Positions 1 through 5,930 of a stretch of 7,202 nt of DNA are shown here, piece by piece. The stretch is from Nitrososphaerota archaeon (GTDB lineage: Archaea > Thermoproteota > Nitrososphaeria > Nitrososphaerales > Nitrosopumilaceae). The notes under the pieces were generated by a model. The model did not search any database and had not been told where the DNA came from. It was given only the letters and a program-made list of their open reading frames with translations. Each line of letters opens with the position of its first letter. Within the stretch, counting starts at the first letter, position 1. Position numbers and translations under genes: made by a program. Location: assembly GCA_028867395.1 (NCBI GenBank), contig JAGWGO010000076.1, positions 1-7,202 of the forward strand, read 5' to 3'.

Positions 1-695
1 ACCAACTTTTCAATGAAGGGGTCTGGAATCTGTACTGCAGAACGATTCTCAGACTCTAGCTTGTCTGATGCAAACTGTGACCCTCCTATTCCGTCCCTTC
101 CAGTAGAGCCTCCAATCAATACGACATAATCTCCAACGTCTGCCCTGTTCTGTATCAGTTTCTCTTTTTTCCCAAACCCAACTGCTGCAACATCGACCAA
201 GGCATAATGTGTAAAACACTTGTCAAATTCTATCTCACCGCCAATAGTTGGAATCCCAAGGCAGTTGCCGTAATCAGCAATTCCTCTTACTGCATTTTTG
301 AAAAGCCATCTTGCATGCGTGTCCTTTTCAATGTCTCCAAACCTAAGACCATCCAAGATTGCAATAGGTCTAGTTCCGGCAGACAAGATATCACGTATGA
401 CTCCTCCCACACCTGTCGCGGCTCCACCGTATGGCTCTACAGCAGAAGGGTGGTTGTGGCTCTCAATGTGAACTGTAACGACATATCCATCACCGACATC
501 TAGAACCCCAGAATCGTACCCTGGACCTGAGATGACTCGTTTTCCCTCCCTTGGAAGCGTCTTGAGATATTTCTTTGATGATTTGTAAGAGCAGTGCTCG
601 GACCACTCGGCTGCAACAATCTGGAGTTCGACGGGGTTTGGTTTTCGACCTATTTTCTTTTCAAGATAGTCAGACTCCTGAGGAGTAAGACTCAT
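1..695 (-). CDS. purL: PurL, large subunit of FGAM synthase (N-terminal 231 residues, partial)
   Basis: This is the synthetase subunit of phosphoribosylformylglycinamidine (FGAM) synthase. With ammonia delivered by PurQ it converts FGAR and ATP to FGAM in the cytoplasm, step 4 of purine synthesis. The visible part has the N-terminal WSEHCSYKSSK motif (about residues 31-41), the metal/ATP-binding ESHNHPS motif (79-85), a glycine-rich YGGAATGVGG stretch (89-98) and GRDGIGGSQFAS (199-210). All are typical of the small, stand-alone PurL that needs PurS and PurQ. The start ATG overlaps the purQ stop as ATGA. A GGGAG Shine-Dalgarno-like sequence lies 7 bases upstream (703-707), so translation is probably coupled to purQ. 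The 3' end lies beyond base 1 of the window. The frame is open throughout the visible part. Confidence 0.97.
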   Translation of the reverse strand, partial: MSLTPQESDYLEKKIGRKPNPVELQIVAAEWSEHCSYKSSKKYLKTLPREGKRVISGPGYDSGVLDVGDGYVVTVHIESHNHPSAVEPYGGAATGVGGVIRDILSAGTRPIAILDGLRFGDIEKDTHARWLFKNAVRGIADYGNCLGIPTIGGEIEFDKCFTHYALVDVAAVGFGKKEKLIQNRADVGDYVVLIGGSTGRDGIGGSQFASDKLESENRSAVQIPDPFIEKL

Positions 696-1372
696 GCTGT
701 AACTCCCAAGGTATTGAGAAGAGACTCGAAGATCATTGATGCAGGTTTTGCGTTTTGCGGGTTGAGAATTTGCTCAGCAGATCTTTCCGGATGTGGCATC
801 ATCCCTACCACATTTCCTTCCTTGTTGCAGACACCTGCAATCTTCATGGTAGCGCCATTGAAGTCCTCGCCATAAGTAAATACAATCTGGTTGTTCTTCT
901 TTAGCATGTGCAGTGTCTCCTTGTCTGCATAGTATCTTCCTTCTCCGTTTGCAATTGCAATCGGAATCCTCTGGTTTAGCTTGAACTTGTTTGTAAACGG
1001 AGTCTTGTTGTTTCTTACAATAATTTCCGTCCATTTGCATATGTAGGAAAGTGAGGTATTTTTCAAAAGTGCGCCAGGCAAGAGCCCCGCCTCGGTCAAT
1101 ATTTGAAATCCGTTGCAGACGCCCAAGATAGGTATGCCCCTTTCTGCCATCTTCTTTACCTGTGCCATGATTGGACTGTGGGCCGCAATCACCCCTGCCC
1201 TAAGCCTGTCACCATAAGAAAATCCTCCTGGAAGAACTATGGCGTCAATGTTTCTTGGCAGATCATCTGTGTGCCAGACAAGCTGCGAGTCCAGCTTGAA
1301 AACATTGGTTAGTACATGATGCATATCGCGATCGCAATTACTTCCAGGAAAAACTATGACTGCAACCCTCAC
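692..1372 (-). CDS. purQ: PurQ, glutaminase subunit of FGAM synthase
   Basis: This is a class I glutamine amidotransferase of 226 residues. It hydrolyses glutamine and passes ammonia to PurL within the PurSQL complex. The fold starts with RVAVIVFPGSNCDRD. The oxyanion-strand motif LPGGFSYGD is near residues 47-55, the nucleophile is Cys86 in GVCNGFQIL, and His194 and Glu196 in MMPHPERSAE complete the triad. The length is normal for the family. The start codon is GTG. It is supported by the protein N-terminus, which matches the family, and by a TTTAATA box centred 26 bp upstream, which implies a leaderless mRNA. The stop overlaps the purL start by four bases, so the two form an operon. purS lies further upstream on the same strand but is separated by two opposing genes, so it has its own promoter. 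Confidence 0.97.
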   Translation of the reverse strand: MRVAVIVFPGSNCDRDMHHVLTNVFKLDSQLVWHTDDLPRNIDAIVLPGGFSYGDRLRAGVIAAHSPIMAQVKKMAERGIPILGVCNGFQILTEAGLLPGALLKNTSLSYICKWTEIIVRNNKTPFTNKFKLNQRIPIAIANGEGRYYADKETLHMLKKNNQIVFTYGEDFNGATMKIAGVCNKEGNVVGMMPHPERSAEQILNPQNAKPASMIFESLLNTLGVTA

Positions 1373-1394
1373 AACTACCCTTACTTGCAGGCGA

Positions 1395-1401
1395 TATTAA
1401 A
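1395..1401 (-). promoter_or_regulatory. TATA box of the purQL operon
   Basis: On the minus strand this reads TTTAATA. It is centred about 26 bp upstream of the purQ GTG, the spacing expected when transcription begins at or next to the start codon. No Shine-Dalgarno sequence precedes the GTG, which fits a leaderless transcript. Confidence 0.6.
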
Positions 1402-1499
1402 TCGAATCGCGGAAATTCGTATATTGAGACGACTTTGCTCCAAGACTGCGATCGACCATTTACGGTACACATGCTATCAAAACCTGAATGTTTAAACCA

Positions 1500-1506
1500 T
1501 TTATTA
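1500..1506 (+). promoter_or_regulatory. TATA box of the rhomboid gene
   Basis: TTTATTA is centred about 28 bp upstream of the ATG at 1531. It is the best archaeal TATA candidate near the gene. No comparable box stands about 26 bp before the upstream in-frame candidates TTG 1435 or ATG 1471, so it supports the shorter protein. Confidence 0.45.
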
Positions 1507-1530
1507 CGCCAGCAGAGTCTTGAACATGAG

Positions 1531-2151
1531 ATGTTGAGGTTTTTTGGGCGCCCTCCACCTGCAACCATTACCCTAGTTGTAATCAACTCAATTATCTTTG
1601 CTTATGGAATGCTAAGCCAGACACAGCATGATATCATAACACATTATGGTTTTATTCCAGATGAGCTCTTCCATTCCAACAACTCTTACCTGCAAGACAG
1701 CCTCATGAGGCTCTTTACTTCAATGTTCATCCACGCAAACATTGCCCATATCGCGTTTAACCTCTTTGCACTAATCTACATGGGAGGTTTTGCCGAGAGA
1801 TCAATTGGAGTTCCAAGGTTCATACTGTTGTACATCCTTGCGGGTCTTGGAGGTGGGTTGCTGCACGGGGTTGTAGCGTCATATCTTCTCTCAAGTGGTG
1901 ACACTATACTTATTGGAGCCTCTGGCGCGATTTCTGGCGTCCTTGGAGTCGCAGCAGCTCTTGGCGATATACGAGGATATTATTGGCTTGCAATCCAGGT
2001 GCTGTACGTCTTCATAGGGTCTTTTGCGTCGCTCTCAATTGCGTTCATGGCCCATGTTGGCGGTTTTATCACTGGACTTTTGCTGACAAGAGCAATGATT
2101 GCTATCGAGCGCAGAAAAAGAAACTGGCGGTCAAGTACGTACTCGACATAA
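1531..2151 (+). CDS. Rhomboid family intramembrane serine protease
   Basis: This is a polytopic membrane protease of 206 residues (S54 family) that cleaves transmembrane substrates within or near the bilayer. About six membrane segments are visible: roughly residues 12-28, 70-85, 97-117, 126-145, 151-168 and 172-190. Hallmarks are the H-x4-H-x3-N motif (His68, His73, Asn77), the nucleophile Ser131 in GASGAISG, and His175 in AHVGG on the last helix. The catalytic dyad is therefore intact. The reading frame is open back to TTG 1435 and ATG 1471. I chose ATG 1531 because a TATA box fits it and because the extension is polar and has no rhomboid feature. The C-terminus is a short basic tail (ERRKRN). 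The gene is divergent from purQ with its own promoter. The substrate cannot be inferred from the context. Confidence 0.92.
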   Translation: MLRFFGRPPPATITLVVINSIIFAYGMLSQTQHDIITHYGFIPDELFHSNNSYLQDSLMRLFTSMFIHANIAHIAFNLFALIYMGGFAERSIGVPRFILLYILAGLGGGLLHGVVASYLLSSGDTILIGASGAISGVLGVAAALGDIRGYYWLAIQVLYVFIGSFASLSIAFMAHVGGFITGLLLTRAMIAIERRKRNWRSSTYST

Positions 2152-2191
2152 GGGCACAAAGATCCACTATTGTAAGTTACAAAATTTGGAA

Positions 2192-2232
2192 ACTGCGGAA
2201 TATTTTTTGGTAGGAAGAGCACATTCCGCAGT
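2192..2232. repeat. Perfect 10-bp inverted repeat with a 21-base loop
   Basis: ACTGCGGAAT at 2192-2201 is exactly complementary to ATTCCGCAGT at 2223-2232. A further outer pair, TGTAAG (2171-2176) and CTTACA (2235-2240), could lengthen the structure across an asymmetric gap. A T6 run lies in the loop rather than after the stem, so it does not look like a standard intrinsic terminator. It lies 40 bases past the rhomboid stop and could be a 3' RNA structure, a processing site or the relic of a small mobile element. Confidence 0.6.
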
Positions 2233-2297
2233 CTCTTACACATAATTATCGATGACCCATAATTAAGAAGGGCGTACACTAAGCAAATAACTGCAAA

Positions 2298-2325
2298 CTT
2301 TTCTTGTCAGATGTCACAAGAAGAG
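2298..2325. repeat. Palindrome upstream of the CBS gene (10-bp arms, one mismatch)
   Basis: CTTTTCTTGT (2298-2307) pairs with ACAAGAAGAG (2316-2325) with one G·T position across an 8-base loop. It lies about 45-75 bp upstream of the CBS-gene TATA box. This is where an archaeal activator or repressor could bind, but no known operator is recognised. Confidence 0.4.
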
Positions 2326-2370
2326 GAATATGTAACATTGATTTTATTTTAGAATCATTTGAGCAAATCG

Positions 2371-2378
2371 TTTTTATT
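2371..2378 (+). promoter_or_regulatory. TATA box of the CBS-domain gene
   Basis: TTTTTATT ends 22 bases before the ATG at 2401, with its TTTATT core centred 25-26 bp upstream. It supports a leaderless start at ATG 2401 rather than the in-frame TTG at 2389. Confidence 0.6.
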
Positions 2379-2400
2379 CTAATACTCTTTGGTACTGGCT

Positions 2401-2841
2401 ATGGGCCTAGTACGTGACATTATGGTCAACAATGTCATAACAATAGATCATGACAAGACCGCAAAGGACGTTGCGTTGCTGATGACTGAGAAAAGCATCA
2501 GTTCGTTGGTAGTGGTAAAAGACGGCAACCCTATTGGATTGGTTACCGAAAGAGATCTTGCCCGAAAGGTTTCCACCACTGACAGAAAGTCCTCCGAGGT
2601 GCCCCTGTCTGAGATAATGTCTGCCAACTTTAGGTGGGTAGAACCCATGACGCCAATTGAGGACGCAGTGCAAAAGATGACAAACAAGAACATTCGCAGG
2701 CTCCTTGTCTTGGATAACGGCAAGTTGGTTGGCATCATAACAGAGACTGATTTAGCAAGGTACCTGCGAAGCAAATTGCTAATTGATGGTGCCCTTGACG
2801 ACGTAACTGCATTGAATAGAAAAGTCGTAAAGAACGGCTAG
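2401..2841 (+). CDS. Two-CBS-domain regulatory protein
   Basis: This is a soluble 146-residue protein made almost entirely of a tandem pair of CBS domains (a Bateman module). CBS1 covers roughly residues 4-58 and CBS2 roughly 70-122. Each has the usual strand-helix ending in a T/S-x-x-D nucleotide-contact motif: GLVTERDLARK near 46-56 and GIITETDLARY near 111-121. Such modules bind adenosine nucleotides or S-adenosyl compounds and sense energy or cofactor state. A stand-alone protein of this type usually works by binding a partner, which cannot be read from this sequence. The lysine- and asparagine-rich C-tail has no recognisable domain. The start is ATG 2401, chosen by TATA spacing. The stop shares the tetranucleotide CTAG with the purS stop on the other strand, so the two genes converge with no spacer. 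Confidence 0.93.
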   Translation: MGLVRDIMVNNVITIDHDKTAKDVALLMTEKSISSLVVVKDGNPIGLVTERDLARKVSTTDRKSSEVPLSEIMSANFRWVEPMTPIEDAVQKMTNKNIRRLLVLDNGKLVGIITETDLARYLRSKLLIDGALDDVTALNRKVVKNG

Positions 2842-3098
2842 ACGCTCACGGTCTCAGCTGATACCTTGCTTACCAGAGGATTGTATATTCTAAATTCGTT
2901 GCACAGAACCAATACCTCCTTTTCTGCAGATTCCTTGTTCTTTGCATCTATCTGAAATCTTAGCATCTTGGCAGACCTTACCTTCTTGACATGAGCCTTT
3001 TTGTCTTTTAGTATGAGGTCATTTAATATGGTGTCACCTTCCGGGTCAACTATCTCCGGCTTGTTCTCAATTGTCACGCTGACCAAAAAAGAAGGCAT
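2838..3098 (-). CDS. purS: PurS, small subunit of FGAM synthase
   Basis: This 86-residue protein bridges PurL and PurQ and is needed for ammonia channelling in the three-part FGAM synthase. The sequence begins MPSFLVSVTIENKPEIVDPEG. It has the family pattern of an early beta strand, P-x-x-x-D-P-x-G near residues 14-21, a V-x-x-V-R-x-x-K stretch near 37-44 (VKKVRSAK), and a late C-N-E-F-R-I-Y-N-P motif near 66-74. The frame is open further upstream to 3194, but that extension overlaps the divergent methyltransferase and has no PurS character. ATG 3098 also sits exactly 25 bp from a TATA element. The gene is on the same strand as purQL and upstream of them, but two plus-strand genes separate them. 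It converges tail to tail with the CBS gene through a shared CTAG. Confidence 0.93.
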   Translation of the reverse strand: MPSFLVSVTIENKPEIVDPEGDTILNDLILKDKKAHVKKVRSAKMLRFQIDAKNKESAEKEVLVLCNEFRIYNPLVSKVSAETVSV

Positions 3099-3118
3099 AA
3101 AATCCGTACAAAATACAA

Positions 3119-3127
3119 TTAATTTAA
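3119..3127. promoter_or_regulatory. Shared TATA element of the divergent purS / methyltransferase pair
   Basis: TTAATTTAA is the only TATA-like sequence in the 49-base gap between the two start codons. Its centre (3123) is 25 bp from the methyltransferase ATG (3148) and 25 bp from the purS ATG (3098). The AATTAATT core at 3117-3124 is a perfect palindrome, so one element could place initiation in both directions. Both transcripts would be leaderless. That it works both ways is inferred from the spacing. Confidence 0.5.
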
Positions 3128-3147
3128 GCCTTGAGAAGAGATAGGTG

Positions 3148-3984
3148 ATGTCAAGTTTTGATCCTACAGAGTACAAGAGAAACTCAAGATCCAACTGGAA
3201 TACTGTTGCTCATGAATATCACAACAACTGGGCAAACGATCAAGTCGGACCGTTCAAGTCAACTGCCGAGCTTGTAAGAATTGCAGAGATTACAAAGTCA
3301 GACAGAGTGCTTGACATCGCATGCGGTACGGGTGCAGTCTCAAAGCAAGTGATGCAGCATCTTGACAAGGACGGGATGCTGACAGGAGTTGACATGTCAA
3401 GAACTGCACTGGGCATTGCAAAGAAGTCAATTAATTCCAATAATGCAAATTTTTTTGAGATGGATGCTGAAAACATGGGATTTCAAACTACGTTTGACAA
3501 GATACTGTGTCAGTATGGGCTCATGTTTTTCCCAGACGTAAACAGGGTACTCAGGACTGCAAGAAATACACTATACAAGAATGGCAAGATTGTCCTTGCA
3601 GTTCATGGCACTGCAGAAGAGGTACCGTATTTTAGTTCCATAATGAAGCCCATCCTAAAATATGTTCCCGACATAAGACCAAAGGGAGCCCCCACAGTGC
3701 ATAGGTTTGGAAATCCTGACGACCTACAAAAAGAGATTGCAGGTGCTGGTTTTACAAGCATTACAATATCAAGACATGTATTCATCTACGAGGCAGGAAC
3801 TTTTGAAGAATACTGGCATGATTATATGCATTCTACTGCAAATTCCATCAGGCCCCAGATTGAGGATGCTGGAAATAATATAGTGAAATCCATAAAAGGC
3901 GAATCAGAACAGAACACATCGTCCTACCTCAAAGATGGCAAGATAGTTTTTCCTTGGACTGTTCTCATTGCATCTGCATACTGA
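3148..3984 (+). CDS. Class I SAM-dependent methyltransferase (UbiE/type-11-like)
   Basis: This is a cytoplasmic enzyme of 278 residues that transfers a methyl group from S-adenosylmethionine to an unknown acceptor. It has motif I VLDIACGTG (about 54-62), the ribose-binding acidic loop GVDMS (80-84), the MDAENM motif that contacts the adenine (105-110) and a post-motif LCQYGLMFFPD (120-130). The order and spacing match the Methyltransf_11/UbiE-like group used on small molecules such as quinones. The C-terminal third, with a conserved-looking FEEYWHDYMHS segment near 219-229, probably forms the acceptor lid. Neighbours give no pathway, so the substrate is open. A GTG lies directly before the ATG (3145). 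I chose ATG 3148 because the shared TATA element is 25 bp upstream. The 3' end is only 9 bases from the convergent cupin gene. Confidence 0.9.
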   Translation: MSSFDPTEYKRNSRSNWNTVAHEYHNNWANDQVGPFKSTAELVRIAEITKSDRVLDIACGTGAVSKQVMQHLDKDGMLTGVDMSRTALGIAKKSINSNNANFFEMDAENMGFQTTFDKILCQYGLMFFPDVNRVLRTARNTLYKNGKIVLAVHGTAEEVPYFSSIMKPILKYVPDIRPKGAPTVHRFGNPDDLQKEIAGAGFTSITISRHVFIYEAGTFEEYWHDYMHSTANSIRPQIEDAGNNIVKSIKGESEQNTSSYLKDGKIVFPWTVLIASAY

Positions 3985-3993
3985 AAAAGCGCT

Positions 3994-4503
3994 CTAAGGA
4001 ATTCTTACCGCGAGTGTTTTGCTAGAATCATACCAAATTGTCATGGCTTCTCTTCCTTTAGATGTAAAGCCGTTGAATGCAATATGCCCAAAGTTCTTGC
4101 CTTTTAGTGCGCCATGCCAATGAAGTGTGTTTTTTGGGATGTAAACGACATCTCCCGTCTTTAATATGGAAGAGGTCGCTTTCCTTATCTTGACATGTTT
4201 GCCACTCAAGTTGGTTCTCCTGTACAAGACTAGAATTCCCGTACCCTGTGTGATTACAAGCGTTTGGCTTCCTTCATGGTAATGGACCTTGGTTCTTGCC
4301 CCATTTTTGAATCCGGCATAGTACACCTTTTGATCCTTCACGCCGATGTTTTTGGATATATCCTGCAGGACAACATTTCCTAGAAAGTAATTCTTTTTTT
4401 GCGCAAGAAGCGACTTGTCAAGTTTTATCTTGTTGAAGTTTTCCTTTTTCACTTTTTTAAATTGAGGTTTTATTATAATTAGTCGTTTCCTTTCGTGGCC
4501 CAT
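3994..4503 (-). CDS. Cupin domain protein
   Basis: This is a single-domain cupin of 169 residues and unknown reaction. The basic N-terminal 40 residues are rich in lysine. They are followed by cupin motif 1, where His74, His76 and Gln80 of KVHYHEGSQ are the likely metal ligands, with Gln where many cupins have Glu. Motif 2 is GDVVYIPKNTLHWHG with His128, or possibly His130, as the fourth ligand. A metal-binding barrel is therefore likely, but cupins range from enzymes to sensors and no substrate can be assigned. Start choice is uncertain. ATG 4503 gives the longest protein, but it lacks a clear TATA box. An AT-rich ATTATAATAAAA within codons 9-12 lies 22-23 bp before an in-frame GTG at 4452, which could be a leaderless start for a protein 17 residues shorter. 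The gene converges on the methyltransferase gene. Confidence 0.85.
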   Translation of the reverse strand: MGHERKRLIIIKPQFKKVKKENFNKIKLDKSLLAQKKNYFLGNVVLQDISKNIGVKDQKVYYAGFKNGARTKVHYHEGSQTLVITQGTGILVLYRRTNLSGKHVKIRKATSSILKTGDVVYIPKNTLHWHGALKGKNFGHIAFNGFTSKGREAMTIWYDSSKTLAVRIP

Positions 4504-4607
4504 GAAAGATATTGTGTTGATTTGTCCATCAAAGGATCCACACGATTAGGTCAGAATACAAAAAGACCGTAAAGTTGCAATCTTGAATAAAGGATCTTCG
4601 CAATAGG

Positions 4608-4629
4608 TTCTGTCAACTTGATGGCTCAT
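4608..4629 (-). repeat. 22-bp repeat, copy 1 (guide position of the tnpB element)
   Basis: On the minus strand this begins ATGAGCCATCAAG and ends GACAGAA. It is identical over all 22 bases to plus-strand 5863-5884. Counting three further bases with one mismatch, identity is 24 of 25. The similarity stops abruptly on the side facing tnpB and fades on the other side, as expected where an element end meets flanking DNA. Confidence 0.85.
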
Positions 4630-4730
4630 CACCCAAGTAGACTCGGTGCAATCTGCTCTGGCATCTTTGAACTGCTTCATCGCTTCACCTTGCACTGCGT
4701 CAGGCTCGAACCGTGCCAGTCCCGTCCGTT
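4610..4730 (-). ncRNA. Possible omega-RNA (reRNA) at the right end of the tnpB element
   Basis: TnpB systems make their guide RNA from the 3' end of tnpB plus the right end, with the guide taken from the adjoining flank. Here the scaffold would be about 4630-4730, ending in the weak hairpin that closes at 4630, and the guide would be 4629 downwards. The limits are inferred from family behaviour. I see no independent promoter or covariance evidence. Its interest rests on the guide position having a perfect second copy at 5863-5884. Confidence 0.3.
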
Positions 4731-5822
4731 CCAGCATTTCCAAGCCTCTAGCCAGAATGTTCTTACTGGCATTCACATCCCTGTCTATTGTACTCTGACA
4801 AGTCGGACATCTCATCATTCGGTGTTCTTCTGGTACTAGCTTTAACCCACATATCGCACACTTTGACGATGTCCCGTTTGGTCTTACAAAAATTACTGGA
4901 AATCCATTGCAATCCACCGACTTGTACTCGTTCATCTTTTGAAGCTTGAATCTTGACCACGAATTTAGCTTGAATCTAAATTGCTTCCCTGGCCGTTTCC
5001 CTTTCTGTACAACTTTCTAATTCCGGCAAGGTTTTCCATTATGATCTGCCTGCCTTGTGAAACAATCTCCTTTGACCTCTGATGCGAAAATGTGTCTTCC
5101 TTGTTTTGTTGTTTTCTGCCATACTTTTGTTTGAGTTTTTTCTGTATTCTAATATCATTTCTTGTAAAGTGAGATAATACATCTCTGTACCTCATCTTCA
5201 TTGATACTATTTTGGAAAGGTCAACAACGGTTACTCTTCCTGCATCATCAACACAAGTTGCGTTCTCAAGGTTCATGTCAATTCCAAGATATCCCTTTGG
5301 CTCTTTTCTTGGTATCTCTCTTGAATACGATACGGATACTTTGTTAGGGGTTAACGTTACCTCGCCCAATTTTAGACCCGGTTCTGAAAGAATCTTGGAG
5401 ACGTGATGGTTGAGAGGAATGTACACAAACTGCCATGGTCTGACCGGAAACTTGAGGTGATTGTGAATTATTTCGTATCGCTGGTTATCAATTACAAGAA
5501 TGTGTCTTTTCATAAAAGGCATTCTGATATTTGCATTCTTCTTTTTTATTTTGCGATAGTTTTTGAGCATCGCAGAGGCATTCCAGATTGCAGTATAGAC
5601 ATATCCAGAATAGATTGTCTTGTGAAACTTTGGATAGACTAAGTTTCGTAGTTTGAATTTTGATGTGATGTTATGTTCTATTCCAAGCCTGATCGACTCG
5701 TTTACTACAAATCTGAAATCCTCCATGATTTGTAAGATCTCGGTACAACGATGGGTCTGCGTTATGCATTTGACTGTTATCACAAGAAGACTTTTCACGT
5801 TTATGATTTTATCAAGAAAAAG
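4630..5822 (-). mobile_element. Decayed tnpB-only IS200/IS605-type insertion
   Basis: The insertion holds only a tnpB relic. No Y1 transposase tnpA is present, as in IS1341-type elements that depend on a transposase in trans. The right end is placed at 4630 for two reasons. The restored tnpB stop falls there, and the sequence shared with 5863-5884 starts abruptly at the next base. A weak hairpin, CACC..AG / TT..GGTG, closes exactly at this end. The left end is less certain. A TTAC tetranucleotide (IS608-type target) occurs on the minus strand at 5823-5826, giving an element of about 1.2 kb. No terminal inverted repeats or target duplication are expected in this family. Confidence 0.5.
4965..5798 (-). 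pseudogene. tnpB: TnpB RNA-guided nuclease, N-terminal fragment (frameshifted)
   Basis: This is the first 277 codons of a TnpB protein, the RNA-guided RuvC-like nuclease of IS200/IS605 elements and ancestor of Cas12. The N-terminal recognition and wedge regions are present. RuvC-I is visible as GYLGIDMNLENATC with catalytic Asp174, and RuvC-II as IIMENLAGIRKLYRKG with catalytic Glu255. After the GNGQG motif the frame runs into a premature TAA. Skipping back one base at 4978-4985 (AGCAATTT on the coding strand) restores FRFKLNSWSRFKLQKM, the usual TnpB continuation, so one base appears to have been lost. A direct repeat of 11 bases (4943-4953 and 4967-4977) lies beside the break. The start is GTG 5798. 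Alone, this fragment lacks RuvC-III and the zinc ribbon and should not cut DNA. Confidence 0.85.
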
Positions 5823-5862
5823 GTAATTATGATATAACTGTCAAGGCGTTTGCAATGTTTAC

Positions 5863-5884
5863 ATGAGCCATCAAGTTGACAGAA
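5863..5884 (+). repeat. 22-bp repeat, copy 2 (target-like site upstream of tRNA-Thr)
   Basis: This is a perfect inverted copy of 4608-4629. It is preceded directly by TTTAC (5858-5862), which has the form of an IS200/IS605 target or TnpB adjacent motif. It lies 46 bases before the tRNA-Thr gene and 64 bases upstream of the tnpB start codon. A TTGACAG inside it can pair with CTGTCAA at 5838-5844. Confidence 0.85.
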
Positions 5885-5897
5885 TCTCGTAATAACA

Positions 5898-5904
5898 TTT
5901 TAAA
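5898..5904 (+). promoter_or_regulatory. TATA box of tRNA-Thr
   Basis: TTTTAAA is centred 30 bp upstream of the first tRNA base. It is the most TATA-like sequence at the distance used by archaeal tRNA promoters. A second AT-rich TTTAA at 5920-5924 is too close to the gene. Confidence 0.45.
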
Positions 5905-5930
5905 CCACCCTCTAAATGCTTTAACCTAAT

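Larger units (their letters stand above)
2152..2400. other. Intergenic region with two inverted repeats and the CBS-gene promoter
   Basis: This 249-base gap separates the rhomboid stop from the CBS-domain gene. I see no convincing gene in it. It holds a perfect 10-bp inverted repeat (2192-2232), a shorter near-perfect palindrome (2298-2325) and a TATA box at 2371-2378. The rest is AT-rich and featureless to my reading. Confidence 0.6.
4546..4980 (-). pseudogene. tnpB: TnpB C-terminal fragment with zinc ribbon and RuvC-III (reads past its old stop)
   Basis: This continues the fragment above in the next frame. Counting from the first internal Met (4935), it has GTSSKCAICG with Cys26 and Cys29, RCPTCQ with Cys43 and Cys46 (zinc ribbon), and RuvC-III DRDVNASKNIL with Asp53 as the likely catalytic residue. 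After GEAMKQFKDA the frame gives an unusual tail of about 45 residues ending at 4546. A one-base shift at about 4655-4664 instead reads EQIAPSLLG followed at once by TGA (4629-4631). That looks like the true tnpB end, so I infer a second frameshift and a tail that is really flanking DNA. The joined original protein would have been about 390 residues, normal for TnpB. Confidence 0.8.

Noticed and set aside
207..503. Plus-strand open frames inside purL and purQ, and similar frames inside the other genes
   Set aside because: They are shadows of well-supported genes on the other strand, with no recognisable domain and no promoter of their own.
2311..2352. Open frame of 13 codons (MSQEEEYVTLILF) upstream of the CBS gene
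   Set aside because: It is too short, has no ribosome site or TATA spacing, and overlaps the palindrome. It is best explained by chance.
2838..3194. PurS beginning at 3194 (118 residues)
   Set aside because: The extra 32 residues overlap the divergent methyltransferase gene and have no PurS similarity. ATG 3098 fits both the family and the TATA spacing.
4975..4990. Programmed -1 frameshifting in tnpB instead of mutation
   Set aside because: The site reads C AAT TTA in frame, which is not a slippery X XXY YYZ heptamer, no downstream stem is evident, and TnpB is not known to need recoding. The second shift further 3' also favours decay or error.
4608..5884. The 22-bp inverted pair as terminal inverted repeats of a DDE-type transposon
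   Set aside because: The only coding content is TnpB, whose family lacks such repeats. The similarity has one sharp and one fading boundary, and no target duplication is visible outside the pair.
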